64,000 bases of DNA from Alistipes sp. (GTDB taxonomy: Bacteria > Bacteroidota > Bacteroidia > Bacteroidales > Rikenellaceae), in the NCBI GenBank assembly GCA_017631285.1, contig JAGBTO010000009.1:1-64000 (forward strand), written 5' to 3'. The position numbers were made by a program, and so were the translations under genes. Below the pieces are notes generated by a model. It worked only from the letters and a program-made list of their open reading frames with translations. It made no database searches and was not told the DNA's origin. Position 1 is the stretch's first letter. The number at the start of each line of letters is the position of its first letter. This document shows, in pieces, positions 8,801 to 17,033 of this stretch.

Positions 8801-9001
8801 CGCGAACATAGTAGCTATGCGAGCCATGAGCATGAAGAGTGGTGCTCCGGGAGGGTGTCCTACCTCCAGTTTGTAAGATGTGGCGATGAACTCGGCGCAG
8901 TCCCAAAGGCTCGACGAGGGCTCCATCGTCAAAAGATATGTCGCAGCGGCGATGGCAAATACGCACCAGCCGATGATTCTATCCCAACGTTTGAAATCCA
9001 T
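5801..9001 (-). CDS. DUF2723 multi-pass membrane protein (GT-C-like, TMEM260-related)
   Basis: 1066 residues. The N-terminal part (about 1-300) has many membrane segments and the conserved GHPPGAPLF motif near 48-56 that marks DUF2723. Further membrane segments lie at about 540-650, followed by a long soluble C-terminal part with helical-repeat character. The family is related to GT-C glycosyltransferases; the eukaryotic relative TMEM260 is a protein O-mannosyltransferase. A role in glycosylating exported proteins is therefore plausible in Bacteroidetes but is inference. It is monocistronic with its own terminator. Confidence 0.8.
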   Translation of the reverse strand: MDFKRWDRIIGWCVFAIAAATYLLTMEPSSSLWDCAEFIATSYKLEVGHPPGAPLFMLMARIATMFAPNSYYVPHMVNGMNCLASAFCILFLFWSITHLARRIFTREGRQMNRGDKIAILGAGSVGALAYTFTDTFWFSAVEGEVYALSSMFTALVVWLMLKWEEQADEPHSSRWIVLIAYLMGLSIGVHILNLLTIPALVFIYYFKRYKSITFKGVCLATLVALAILGFINGIIIPYTVYFGAMIDLFAVNSLGLPVNTGIVIFVLALLGALGWAIVRTHRAGKRLLNLALVCTTMILIGFSSYATVTIRALANPPMNSNNPNNPHALLSVLNRDQYGNRPLIYGQYYSSPIDDYVESESYHYNAQTKQYDKIVTLTGYTYPSEFKHIFPRLWNTAKGEAAYKPWAAYRTRIDVMRDQEGNVITDEQGRAMRGEVLDFGRTVYDDVTGETFIEPTFGENLYYFFTYQLNYMYWRYFLWNFVGRQDDIQASDNTILHGNWLSGINVLDEAYLGPQSELPSEMANNPARNTYFFLPFVLGLLGLIYQLNRDQKNFSVVMWLFVMMGIALVVYFNTCPSEPRERDYVYAGSFYAFSIWIGLGVLALYDIVNFIIRRDATTSAIAATIVALAVPGILAAENWDDHDRSGRTMARDIGWNYLQSLPQNAIVINYGDNDTFPLWYNQEVDGVRTDVRIMNSSYLGGEWYIDEMKTRANEAAGVPFSLPASKYSFVNDFLPIADRVKRVIDGKELMQFIAREDEATKIQLSDGSLMDYIPGRHIAIPVNKDNAIAAGIVKEEDRDLMVDTVYINISERKRSVEKSEMMLLDLLANFDWKRPICFTQVYILQDFGLLDYLQFDGYAYRLVPILTPYKSSWEIGRIDTEWAYPRLMETFRYGNLANEDVLADHFVQYNLSASKAREGFARVAKQLIAQGRDAEALAALDRGLEVLPAPKIRYTDANTYPFIEAYYGLGEWEKGDKLLTDYANVLIEYIEYYLLFDGYQANMVATEIQDKMDSLSELYYLAAFAKRDDIIKWLNEYYRTFGYTDDELIKPGEEVSEILSSPEVTM

Positions 9002-9068
9002 AGTTGTTTAGTTAAGTGTATTAAAATCAAACTTTAAAGTTATTACTGAAAATCACATTTCTAAAATG

Positions 9069-10067
9069 TTACTTCGTATCGGCAGGGAAGTCAACCTCGT
9101 TGATAATCTTTCCCTCCTTGATGCGTATCCAGGTCTTTATGGTGCGGCTATCCTCAGTGAGCTCAATTATGCGCGCTCCATTACCCTTGGGAATGTTGTT
9201 ATACACGGTTGCTCCGCCTGTGAAGCGACCATAGCCGAGTAGTATACCTCGCCATGAGGTTATATAGTCGTTCACGTGGTCGTGACCTACAAATGCACCC
9301 ATAACATCACCCGCTTCAAGCATTGCTGCAGCAAGACCCGAGTTGATCTCGGGCGAGCATACCTTCTCCTTGCGTGTACCCACCATGAAGGCATCTGGTC
9401 CGAGTGTGGCCTCGTGGAATTCGGGTAGAGGTATGTGGAAGAATGCTAGCGCAGGCATAGGCACGCCGTCGTTGGCAGCGGTGAATTGCTCGCTTTGCTT
9501 GCGATACCATGCTACCTGGTCCCACTTAATCCAGTCGTAGCCCTTGCTCTGCTTCAAAGACGAGTAGGAGTTGCTATCGAAGATGTAGAGTAGCGCTGCA
9601 TCGCGTTCTCCGTTGCTTGACTTGATGGTCAGCGTATAGTTTGTTACACCCGAAATACCCTCGGTAGTTGTGGTCAGGTTGCCAGGCTTTGTGGTTAGGT
9701 AGTCGGTTAGTTCTTTGCGTGTGAGGTCATGCTCATCGTCGTGGTTACCCCATGTCACAGCAAAGGGTATGCCGCGTTCAAGGGTAGCTTGTAATGCCTT
9801 GTCCAGACATTCGCGTGCGGGCTTCGAGAATACCAGATCTCCTGTGAATACCACCAGGTCGGGTTTCTCTGCATCGAGGACTTCGGCCATGCGTTCGTGA
9901 GCCTCGTTCGAGGCAGGCTTGCCCCATTTCCAATGTATGTCGGTGAACTGCACAATCTTAAAGCGATGGTGGTCGTTGAACCTTAGTGTAATATCTTGTG
10001 CCTGCGCTGGTGCTATGCCAATAATAGTAAATAGCACCATGCAGAGAATTGTTGTTAAAACCTTCAT
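9069..10067 (-). CDS. Secreted calcineurin-like metallophosphoesterase
   Basis: 332 residues from the ATG at 10067, chosen over an upstream ATG at 10118 because it opens a clean signal peptide ([24 protein letters not shown]). Metallophosphoesterase motifs follow in order: [20 protein letters not shown], then HIPLPE and GHDHVND. These bind two metal ions. The arrangement resembles Bacteroidetes purple-acid-phosphatase-like (PhoD/Icc-type) enzymes of the periplasm. The substrate is unknown. It is divergent from cysS. Confidence 0.87.
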   Translation of the reverse strand: MKVLTTILCMVLFTIIGIAPAQAQDITLRFNDHHRFKIVQFTDIHWKWGKPASNEAHERMAEVLDAEKPDLVVFTGDLVFSKPARECLDKALQATLERGIPFAVTWGNHDDEHDLTRKELTDYLTTKPGNLTTTTEGISGVTNYTLTIKSSNGERDAALLYIFDSNSYSSLKQSKGYDWIKWDQVAWYRKQSEQFTAANDGVPMPALAFFHIPLPEFHEATLGPDAFMVGTRKEKVCSPEINSGLAAAMLEAGDVMGAFVGHDHVNDYITSWRGILLGYGRFTGGATVYNNIPKGNGARIIELTEDSRTIKTWIRIKEGKIINEVDFPADTK

Positions 10068-10185
10068 TGTTGCACGTTTTATGTTTTCCAATCCACAAAG
10101 ATAGATATTTTGCAACAAATAACCATAGTTATTTGGGATTTTGTGAGAGGAAGAGTGATGCTGTGGCTTGAAACTTTCTACCTCC

Positions 10186-10218
10186 TATTGCAAAACAGAC
10201 GAAAAACCCTTACCTTTG
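10186..10218 (+). promoter_or_regulatory. Promoter of cysS
   Basis: TTG at 10186-10188 and a perfect TACCTTTG at 10211-10218, 22 nt apart, 17 bp before the ATG at 10236. It supports the downstream start. Confidence 0.6.
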
Positions 10219-10235
10219 TAAAAAATATCAATACT

Positions 10236-11717
10236 ATGGAATCGAAACTTGTTTTATACAATACGCTCTCGCGTCGCAAGGAACTCTTTGAGCCACTCAA
10301 CGAGGGCAGAGTGGGTATGTACGTCTGCGGTCCTACCGTTTATGGCGATCCACATCTTGGTCACGCTCGACCATCGATCACCTTCGACCTTATGTTCCGT
10401 TATCTGAAAGCTTTGGGCTACAAGGTGCGTTATGTACGCAACATCACCGATGTAGGTCACCTTGAGCATGATGCCGATGAGGGCGAGGATAAGATTGCAA
10501 AGAAGGCACGTCTGGAGCAGTTGGAGCCTATGGAGGTGGCGCACTACTATACAGAGCGCTATCACAAGGCTATGGAGCAACTTAATGTTCTTACACCTTC
10601 GATCGAGCCTCACGCATCGGGTCACATCATCGAGCAAATTGACTTCGTGAAGCGTATTTTAGATGCAGGCTACGCCTATGAGTCTAATGGCTCGGTTTAC
10701 TTCGATGTGGAGAAGTACAACAAGGATTACCATTATGGTAAACTCTCTGGTCGCAATCTCGACGATATTGTAGCCAATACACGCGATCTCGACGGTCAGA
10801 GCGACAAGCACCATTCCTATGACTTTGCGTTGTGGAAGAAGGCTTCGCCCGAGCATATTATGCGCTGGCCATCGCCTTGGTCTGATGGTTTCCCTGGCTG
10901 GCATATGGAGTGCTCGGCTATGTCGTGCAAATACTTGGGCGAGCAGTTTGATATCCACGGTGGTGGTATGGATTTGATGTTTCCTCACCATGAGTGCGAG
11001 ATTGCACAGGCCACAGCAGCGCTGGGTAAGGACTCAGCACGTTATTGGGTGCACAATAATATGATTACTATCGATGGTCAGAAGATGGGTAAGTCATACG
11101 GTAACTTCATTACTATGGAGGAACTATTTGCCGGTACACACGCTAAGCTGGAGCAGGCATACTCGCCTATGACTATCCGTTTCTTTATTCTTCAGGCGCA
11201 CTATCGTTCTACGCTCGATTTCTCTAACGCCGCATTGCAGGCTGCCGAGAAGGGTCTCGACCGTTTGATGAAGGGCGTGGAGACTATGGGTAAGCTTAAG
11301 GCCTCTGCTACTACGTCGGAGGGTATTGTGGTTGCTGACCTGGAGAAGCGTTGCCGCGAGGCTATGGATGACGATTTGAACTCGCCAATGGTTATTTCGG
11401 CGATGTTCGACTATGTGCGTGTTATAAACCAGATTGCTGAGGGTAAGGCTACTATTTCGGAGGCTGATTTGGCTGAGTTGAAGCGAATTTTCGACCTCTA
11501 TACATTCGATATTCTCGGTTTAAGAAACGAGAAGCAGGAAGGCGCAGCAGGTGGTGGCGATATGCTTAAGAAAGTGGTAGATATGATTCTCGCCGTGCGT
11601 CAGGATGCTAAGGTAAACAAGGATTGGGCAACATCTGACAAGATTCGTAACGAACTCACCGCAATCGGTATCCGCGTGAAGGACCGTAAGGACGGCGTTG
11701 ATTGGGAGATAGAGTAA
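10236..11717 (+). CDS. cysS: Cysteinyl-tRNA synthetase
   Basis: 493 residues from the ATG at 10236 ([11 protein letters not shown]). The frame is open back to 10110, but that segment covers the promoter and has no homology. Class I motifs: zinc ligand Cys31 in VCGPTVYGD, the HIGH equivalent PHLGH at 39-43, WHMECSAM and HHECEIAQ (remaining zinc ligands), and KMSKS equivalent KMGKS near 283. It charges tRNA-Cys. Length is near the family norm. Confidence 0.96.
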   Translation: MESKLVLYNTLSRRKELFEPLNEGRVGMYVCGPTVYGDPHLGHARPSITFDLMFRYLKALGYKVRYVRNITDVGHLEHDADEGEDKIAKKARLEQLEPMEVAHYYTERYHKAMEQLNVLTPSIEPHASGHIIEQIDFVKRILDAGYAYESNGSVYFDVEKYNKDYHYGKLSGRNLDDIVANTRDLDGQSDKHHSYDFALWKKASPEHIMRWPSPWSDGFPGWHMECSAMSCKYLGEQFDIHGGGMDLMFPHHECEIAQATAALGKDSARYWVHNNMITIDGQKMGKSYGNFITMEELFAGTHAKLEQAYSPMTIRFFILQAHYRSTLDFSNAALQAAEKGLDRLMKGVETMGKLKASATTSEGIVVADLEKRCREAMDDDLNSPMVISAMFDYVRVINQIAEGKATISEADLAELKRIFDLYTFDILGLRNEKQEGAAGGGDMLKKVVDMILAVRQDAKVNKDWATSDKIRNELTAIGIRVKDRKDGVDWEIE

Positions 11718-11818
11718 AAACTCCTTCTGATTGGCTCTTTTGGCATCTGGCTTGATTTCGGGTTGCTCACATACACTTAAGTATGCTCCGCACCCTCAAT
11801 CTGCGACCAGCCTCAAAA

Positions 11819-11840
11819 TAGCCTAATCATAAGAAGTTTT
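11819..11840 (+). repeat. 22-bp exact direct repeat, first copy
   Basis: The 22 bases TAGCCTAATCATAAG...TTTT recur exactly at 11965-11986. Flanking sequence is also similar, so both belong to a degenerate tandem unit of roughly 146 bp. Confidence 0.8.
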
Positions 11841-11964
11841 TGGGGTTGCAAGGTTTGAAACAAAATTTCCTCAAAAATAGTACACGCTTAGGTCGATAGT
11901 AGTTTTGCAGACTGCGAGCAGCTTCAAAATAGCTCTTGTTATACAATTTTTAGGTTACATCTAT

Positions 11965-11986
11965 TAGCCTAATCATAAGAAGTTTT
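11965..11986 (+). repeat. 22-bp exact direct repeat, second copy
   Basis: Second copy of the repeat at 11819-11840. It abuts the start of dispersed repeat copy B. Confidence 0.8.
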
Positions 11987-12199
11987 GGGTTTCGAAGGTT
12001 TCACTATGTATGCCCATGAAACCATGAAACCATGAAACCATGAAACGGACTACGCTAATCCCTCCCCTTCGGAGCTTTAGCGACCCAAGTCCCCCTTTAC
12101 AGAAAGGGGGATTTAGGGGGATAGGTAACACTTGAACAATGGCGAATGCCATAGGCTGGGACTACGGTATTAAGAATGACTACGGTAAAATAGCAGAAA
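11986..12199 (+). repeat. Dispersed intergenic repeat, copy B
   Basis: Partner of 5472-5672. It carries tandem (CATGAAAC)n at about 12013-12047 and a perfect 9-bp hairpin, TCCCCCTTT (12090-12098) with AAAGGGGGA (12103-12111), then the shared AATGGCGAATGCCATAGGCT block and TAGCAGAAA. It ends at 12199, immediately before the prfB ATG at 12205, so it forms the prfB leader. Confidence 0.8.
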
Positions 12200-12204
12200 C
12201 AGAT

Positions 12205-13324
12205 ATGATTACAGACGACCAGATTAAAGAAGCTATAAGACGACAGGATTCGTTGGGGAGGTGTCTTTGACATCGCTCAGCGAAGAATAGACCTCCAGAA
12301 CGAGGAGGAGAAGACTCAAGACCCCACCTTTTGGAGCGATGCGGCCGAGGCGCAGAAGCAGTTGCGCAAGGTGGCGTCAATAAAGTCGTGGGTGGTGGAT
12401 TATGACGCTGTGGTTAAAGCTGTTGAGGAGATTCAGCTTATGCCTGAATTTGTTGCAGCCGAGCTAGCTTCGGAGCAGGAAATGGAGCTTCAATATGCTC
12501 GTACTATTGAACTTATTGAGGCTCTGGAACTTCGTAATATGCTCCGCTCGGAGGAGGATAAGATGGGTGCCATTATGGACATCAATGCTGGCGCTGGCGG
12601 TACCGAGGCCTTGGACTGGGCATCGATGCTACTGCGTATGTACACACGCTGGTGTGATGCTCATGGCTACAAATACCGCATGATGGATTATCAGGCGGGT
12701 GATGAGGTGGGCGTGAAGTCCTGCACTCTGGAGATTGAGGGCGACTACGCCTATGGCTACCTGAAAAGTGAGAATGGCGTGCATCGTATGGTGCGCCTTT
12801 CGCCCTTCAATGCCAACAACAAGCGTCAGACAACCTTCGCCTCGGTCTTTGTGTCTCCCGCCGTGGATGATACAATCGAGATAAAGATTAACCCTGCGGA
12901 CTGCGAGTGGGACACCTTCCGTGCGAGTGGTGCAGGAGGTCAGAATGTAAATAAGGTCGAAACGGCAGTGCGCTTGCGCTACCACAGCAAGGACCCCGAC
13001 ACAGGCGAGCCAATCGAGTACCTTATCGAGAATATGGAGACCCGTTCCCAACTTGACAACCGCGCCAATGCTATGCGTATCCTACGCTCGAAACTCTACC
13101 AGCGCGAGATGGAGAAGCGAATGGCTACCCAACAGGCTTTGGAGGCTACTAAGAAACGTATCGAGTGGGGTTCGCAGATTCGCTCCTATGTATTCGACGA
13201 TAGGCGCGTGAAGGACCACCGCACAGGTTTTCAGACTTCTAATGTTGAGGCTGTTATGGATGGCGAAATAGATAATTTCATTAAGGAATATTTGATGCAA
13301 TATGGAGGAAGTGATGGAGTTTAA
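12205..13324 (+). CDS. prfB: Peptide chain release factor 2, with programmed +1 frameshift
   Basis: The first frame starts at ATG 12205 (MITDDQIKEAIRRQ...) and stops after 21 codons at TGA 12268-12270, inside the canonical slippery site CTT TGA C. A +1 shift enters the frame at GAC 12269 and gives 351 further residues, 372 in total, the normal RF2 size. RF2 features: NEEEKTQDPTFW after the shift, anticodon-like SPF in VRLSPFNAN, and the catalytic GGQ in SGAGGQNVNK. RF2 releases proteins at UGA/UAA, and the internal UGA lets its own level control its synthesis. Calling only an open frame would give a falsely shortened gene starting at TTG 12362. Confidence 0.95.
12253..12271 (+). promoter_or_regulatory. 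prfB recoding element (internal Shine-Dalgarno plus CTTTGAC)
   Basis: TTGGGGAGGTGT precedes CTTTGAC (12265-12271). The GGGGAGG stretch, a few bases before the CTT codon, matches the Shine-Dalgarno-like stimulator of the classical prfB frameshift site. The in-frame TGA is codon 22. Confidence 0.92.
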
Positions 13325-13350
13325 TCCGTCACTTCTGTGATTATACAACT

Positions 13351-14517
13351 ATGGTTAAGAAAATATTTTTATTACTTATTATCCTCCTCTGCCTCTCGTG
13401 TCAGGCGCAGGAGCAACCAAAACCTATCAAAGTGGGTGCCGAGCGCACCGAGGAGTATCTTCCTAATCTTGAGGGCAGGCGAGTGGCAGTGTTGGCCAAT
13501 CACACAGCTATGGTTGGGGAGCAGCACCTGGTGGATATGCTTGTAGCTGAAAAGATAAACCTTGTTGGTATCTTTTCGCCCGAGCACGGCTTCAGAGGTG
13601 GTGCCGATGCAGGTGAACACGTTAAGAACTCGGTGGATGAGAAGACCGGTGTGCCTATCTGGTCGCTCTACGACGGCAACGCCAAGCGTCCTTCGGATGA
13701 TAAGATGCAGGCGTTCGATATTCTGCTGGTGGATATGCAGGATGTGGGTCTGCGCTTCTATACCTATTACATAAGTATGGTGCGCATGATGGATGCATGT
13801 GCCGACTTCGGTTGCGAGGTGGTGGTGCTTGACCGTCCCAACCCCAATGGAATGTATGTCGATGGACCTGTGCTTGATATGGAGAAGTATAAGTCGGGTG
13901 TGGGCGCTCTGCCTATTCCCGTGGTGCATGGACTTACGATGGGCGAGATAGCCCTGATGGCAAAAGGTGAGGGGTGGTCGAAAGATTGTTCGTTGCAGGT
14001 GGTGAAGTGCGAGAATTACACCCACCAGAGCCGTTACACGCTTCCCATTGCTCCATCACCCAATCTGCCTACGCAACACTCTATATATCTCTATCCATCT
14101 ACCTGTCTGTTTGAGGGTACCGTATGTTCGCTGGGTCGAGGTACTGATTTCCCGTTTGAGTGCTACGGACATCCATCGTATAAAGGTGCCGAGTTCTCGT
14201 TCACGCCTGAGTCGCGTGCCGGAGCGAAGAATCCTCCGCTCAAAGACCAAAAATGCTATGGTGTTGATTTGCGAGGCCTGGACGATGAGGCGGTTATTGC
14301 CGGGGGCTTCAACCTCGAATATGTTATAGATGCCTACCACAACCTGGCCATGGGAGAAAAGTTTTTTACCCGCATGTTCTTGCTCCTAACGGGTGTTGAT
14401 TATGTCAAGGAGATGATTATCGAGGGCAAGTCAGCCGATGAGATACGTGCCATGTGGCAAGATGATGTCGAGCAGTTCAAGTTACTTAGAAGAAAATATC
14501 TGTTGTACGAGGAGTAA
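13351..14517 (+). CDS. DUF1343 lipoprotein, NamZ-like exo-beta-N-acetylmuramidase (GH171)
   Basis: 388 residues. N-terminal lipoprotein signal with lipobox LCLSC (Cys about 17). The body shows DUF1343 hallmarks: NHTAM, FSPEHGFRG, SLYDG, DMQDVGLRFYTY, DRPNPNG and PSPNLPT. Characterised members such as NamZ remove terminal N-acetylmuramic acid from peptidoglycan fragments, so a periplasmic wall-recycling role is likely. It starts 26 bp after prfB and is followed 10 bp later by another secreted carbohydrate-active enzyme. Confidence 0.83.
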   Translation: MVKKIFLLLIILLCLSCQAQEQPKPIKVGAERTEEYLPNLEGRRVAVLANHTAMVGEQHLVDMLVAEKINLVGIFSPEHGFRGGADAGEHVKNSVDEKTGVPIWSLYDGNAKRPSDDKMQAFDILLVDMQDVGLRFYTYYISMVRMMDACADFGCEVVVLDRPNPNGMYVDGPVLDMEKYKSGVGALPIPVVHGLTMGEIALMAKGEGWSKDCSLQVVKCENYTHQSRYTLPIAPSPNLPTQHSIYLYPSTCLFEGTVCSLGRGTDFPFECYGHPSYKGAEFSFTPESRAGAKNPPLKDQKCYGVDLRGLDDEAVIAGGFNLEYVIDAYHNLAMGEKFFTRMFLLLTGVDYVKEMIIEGKSADEIRAMWQDDVEQFKLLRRKYLLYEE

Positions 14518-14527
14518 ATCATAACTT

Positions 14528-15964
14528 ATGAAACATATTTTCACGCTACTATGTGCGCTTTTGTGTGTCGCGTCTGTGGCGCAGTCTCGCTGGGTTTCGC
14601 AGGATAACCCCCAAAATCCTATGTATGAGCGTCTGCAAAATAAGGATTATGAGGTAGAATTGTATAGGGATGGGCAGTGGCGTAGTGAGCATGTATATGG
14701 GGCTTTGACATCTAACTACGATTGCCATCTAGCCAATCATCGTGATTTTGTGGGTGTTGAGCGCAAGGTCATGGGCTTTGTTATGTTTACCGATGATTTC
14801 CAGCATCCCGTTAAGGTTAGGGTGAGACGTTTGGGGGTACCATTTGAGAGAGTTGAAATACGTCCCTCGTCCTACCGTATAAAGCCTCGTCGCATTGATT
14901 CCAATACGGTTGAGTTCACACTTCGTTCTCCACGCGAGAAGGTATCGGTGGAGTTTGATGGCGACCGCTCAAGTAATATTTTCATTTTGCCCGATAAGCC
15001 TGCAGATTGCCCCTTGGATAATAGTGTACTCTACTTTGGTAGGGGTGAGTATGAGGTTGGTGAATTATGGCTTAAGTCGGGACAGACGCTCTTTTTGGAT
15101 GAGGGAGCAGTGGTTTATGGTCAGCTGCGAGCCTCAGCAGCACACGATATCAGGGTTGCAGGACGTGGTATCTTTTGCGGCTCGAGAGCCGATCATGGTG
15201 AACATACGCGTGATGTGTTGGTGAATATGGAGTATTGTCGAAATGTGGAGATTGAGGGTGTAATGTTTCGTGACTCGCCTTCATGGACACTGCGCTTTTT
15301 AGAGTGTGAGGGTGTGCATATCGACAACGTAAAGCAGATAGGTTGGATGATAAATTCCGACGGTGTGGATTTGTGTAATACGCGTCATGTGGTGGTGGAG
15401 AACTCTCTACTGCGCAACTACGATGACAATATCTCGCTCAAGGCCTTTAATTGGTGGAGTGGTATGAATAATACGTATGATGTAACGATGCGTGACTGCG
15501 TGTTATGGGCTGACTGCGCACACAATTTTCTGGTGGGTCCTGAGGCTGTTAATCATAAGATATATGATGTCCGATTTCAACACTCCACAATACTCGAGAA
15601 CCGTGAGGCGAATGACCCATGGCGTGGTGCTATGGCTGTTATGATATCCGATGAGGGTGAGTTTGAGAATATACTCTTCGAGAATATTGATGTGGAGGAT
15701 ATACGTGGAGGTGTGGTGATGTCGTTTGATTATGGTAAGTACAACAGTCGTGGGCGTGCGGCACGTAATATCACGGTACGCAACGTGCATTATCGAGGCA
15801 CTCAAGCACAGCCGAGTGTCATCAAGGGATGGGACGAAAGTCACACAATCGAGGATATCACATTGAAGGGTGTGCGTTATAATGGAGAGTGCATCACCGA
15901 GAAGAATCTATGCAAACACTTCAAGCTCAATCAGTTTGTTAAGGGGCTTAATGTGGGTAGGTAG
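14528..15964 (+). CDS. Secreted right-handed beta-helix glycoside hydrolase, GH28-like
   Basis: 478 residues with a signal peptide (to about VASVAQS). An N-terminal beta-sandwich part (about 25-180) is followed by a parallel beta-helix. The pattern INSDGVDLCNTRHVVVENS then NYDDNISLK corresponds to the aspartate-bearing motifs of polygalacturonase-like GH28 enzymes, with the acids in NSDGVD and DD. Exact family and substrate are uncertain; pectin-like or other acidic polysaccharides are possible. Its last 34 bp overlap the convergent chromate-transporter gene. Confidence 0.7.
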   Translation: MKHIFTLLCALLCVASVAQSRWVSQDNPQNPMYERLQNKDYEVELYRDGQWRSEHVYGALTSNYDCHLANHRDFVGVERKVMGFVMFTDDFQHPVKVRVRRLGVPFERVEIRPSSYRIKPRRIDSNTVEFTLRSPREKVSVEFDGDRSSNIFILPDKPADCPLDNSVLYFGRGEYEVGELWLKSGQTLFLDEGAVVYGQLRASAAHDIRVAGRGIFCGSRADHGEHTRDVLVNMEYCRNVEIEGVMFRDSPSWTLRFLECEGVHIDNVKQIGWMINSDGVDLCNTRHVVVENSLLRNYDDNISLKAFNWWSGMNNTYDVTMRDCVLWADCAHNFLVGPEAVNHKIYDVRFQHSTILENREANDPWRGAMAVMISDEGEFENILFENIDVEDIRGGVVMSFDYGKYNSRGRAARNITVRNVHYRGTQAQPSVIKGWDESHTIEDITLKGVRYNGECITEKNLCKHFKLNQFVKGLNVGR

Positions 15965-16494
15965 TATATGGCGATTCCTGCCACTGCCGATAGCACAATC
16001 AGCATGATGGGGTTTGCTTTCTTTAGCGAAGCTATGAGGGCAATGCCAAACAGAACCCAGCTCCAGTCATCGATAAAGCTTGAGCCTTCGTCAGATGCAG
16101 GAAACAACAGCAGCATTGCGCCCGAGAGAATCATACCCATCACCACAGGGCGCATGGCCGCAATGGTCGATTTCATGTAGATGTTGTCCTTTAACTTCAG
16201 GAAGAAGCGTGTGATGAGAATCATCAGCGTCAGCGCAGGCAGGCATACCGACAACGTAGCCACCACCGCTCCCCAGAATCCCGCTACGGTATATCCTACG
16301 TATGTTGCCGAGTTGATGGCTATGGGTCCGGGTGTCATCTGCGATATGGCCACGATGTTGGTGAACTCCTCGTTTGTGAGCCACTGGTTCTGCATCACCA
16401 CCTCGTTGTGTATGAGCGAGAGCATGGCATAGCCACCTCCGAAGCCAAAGAATCCTATTTTCAGATAGCTTATGAATAGTTGTAGGTAAATCAT
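15931..16494 (-). CDS. Chromate transporter (short-chain CHR subunit, second)
   Basis: 187 residues from the ATG at 16494; the frame is open further upstream but that part lies in the preceding gene. The FGFGGGYAML motif near the start and MTPGPIAINSATYVGY are CHR-family signatures. About five to six membrane segments. Short CHR proteins act as pairs, and its start overlaps the stop of the upstream CHR gene by 4 bp. The family exports chromate by anion/proton antiport, though the physiological anion is often unknown. Its 3' end overlaps the convergent beta-helix gene by 34 bp. Confidence 0.86.
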   Translation of the reverse strand: MIYLQLFISYLKIGFFGFGGGYAMLSLIHNEVVMQNQWLTNEEFTNIVAISQMTPGPIAINSATYVGYTVAGFWGAVVATLSVCLPALTLMILITRFFLKLKDNIYMKSTIAAMRPVVMGMILSGAMLLLFPASDEGSSFIDDWSWVLFGIALIASLKKANPIMLIVLSAVAGIAIYYLPTLSPLTN

Positions 16495-17033
16495 TTTGTA
16501 ACCTCCTTCCCTTTTCGTGCTGCCCACAACAGACCTATTACGGCTGCTGCAATGAGCAGATAGATGGGCGAGAAGCCGAAGTGCCACACAGCCAATGCTA
16601 CCGCCGCAGCTATCGCCATGGCCCACCACTTCATGCCCTTGGCAAGTCCCACAACCGGGGCAAACATCAGAGCTACAACTACGGGTCGCATGCCCTTGAA
16701 GGCTGCATCGACTATGGGGTTTTCTCTTATCTGCGAGAAGAATATTGCGACTGTAAGTAGTATTATAAACGAGGGTAGAGCAACTCCCATCAGGGCTGCC
16801 AAAGCTCCTCGGTAGCCATACATCTTGTATCCCACAAAGACCGAAGCATTGAGCGATATAGGCCCTGGGGCCGATTGCGCCAGCGTCAGCAGGTCGAAGA
16901 ACTCACGCTCCTCAATCCAGTGGTGGCGAGTAACCACCTCACGCTCTATTATAGGTATCATGGCATATCCTCCGCCAAATGTAAAGAGTCCTATCTTTAG
17001 GAACGAGAGGAATAGCTCAACAAATTTTCTCAT
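16491..17033 (-). CDS. Chromate transporter (short-chain CHR subunit, first)
   Basis: 180 residues, opening MRKFVELFLSFLKIGLFTFGGGYAMIPII with the CHR GGGYAM motif, and AQSAPGPISLNASVFVGY. It is clearly paralogous to the next gene (FGGGYAM..., PGPI..N...VGY), suggesting the two half-size subunits form the heteromeric equivalent of full-length ChrA. Its start overlaps the stop of the methyltransferase gene by 4 bp, so three genes are coupled. Confidence 0.86.
   Translation of the reverse strand: MRKFVELFLSFLKIGLFTFGGGYAMIPIIEREVVTRHHWIEEREFFDLLTLAQSAPGPISLNASVFVGYKMYGYRGALAALMGVALPSFIILLTVAIFFSQIRENPIVDAAFKGMRPVVVALMFAPVVGLAKGMKWWAMAIAAAVALAVWHFGFSPIYLLIAAAVIGLLWAARKGKEVTK

Larger units (their letters stand above)
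11718..12204. other. Gene-free stretch between cysS and prfB
   Basis: No gene seen. Contents: an imperfect hairpin around CATAC-ACTTAA-GTATG (about 11770-11785) that may end cysS transcription; two degenerate copies of an approximately 150-bp unit including CTGCGA(C/G)CAGC(C/T)TCAAAATAGC (near 11801 and 11915) and a 22-bp exact direct repeat; then repeat copy B, which ends within 6 bp of the prfB start. Confidence 0.7.

Noticed and set aside
10110..10235. 42-codon N-terminal extension of cysS
   Set aside because: It covers the promoter motifs and has no similarity to CysRS; ATG 10236 gives the normal start.
12362..13324. prfB as a 320-residue gene starting at TTG
   Set aside because: The real start is ATG 12205, with a +1 shift at CTTTGAC; the TTG is internal.
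16495..16629. Longer form of the second CHR subunit
   Set aside because: The extra 45 residues lie antiphase inside the upstream CHR gene and have no membrane-protein character.
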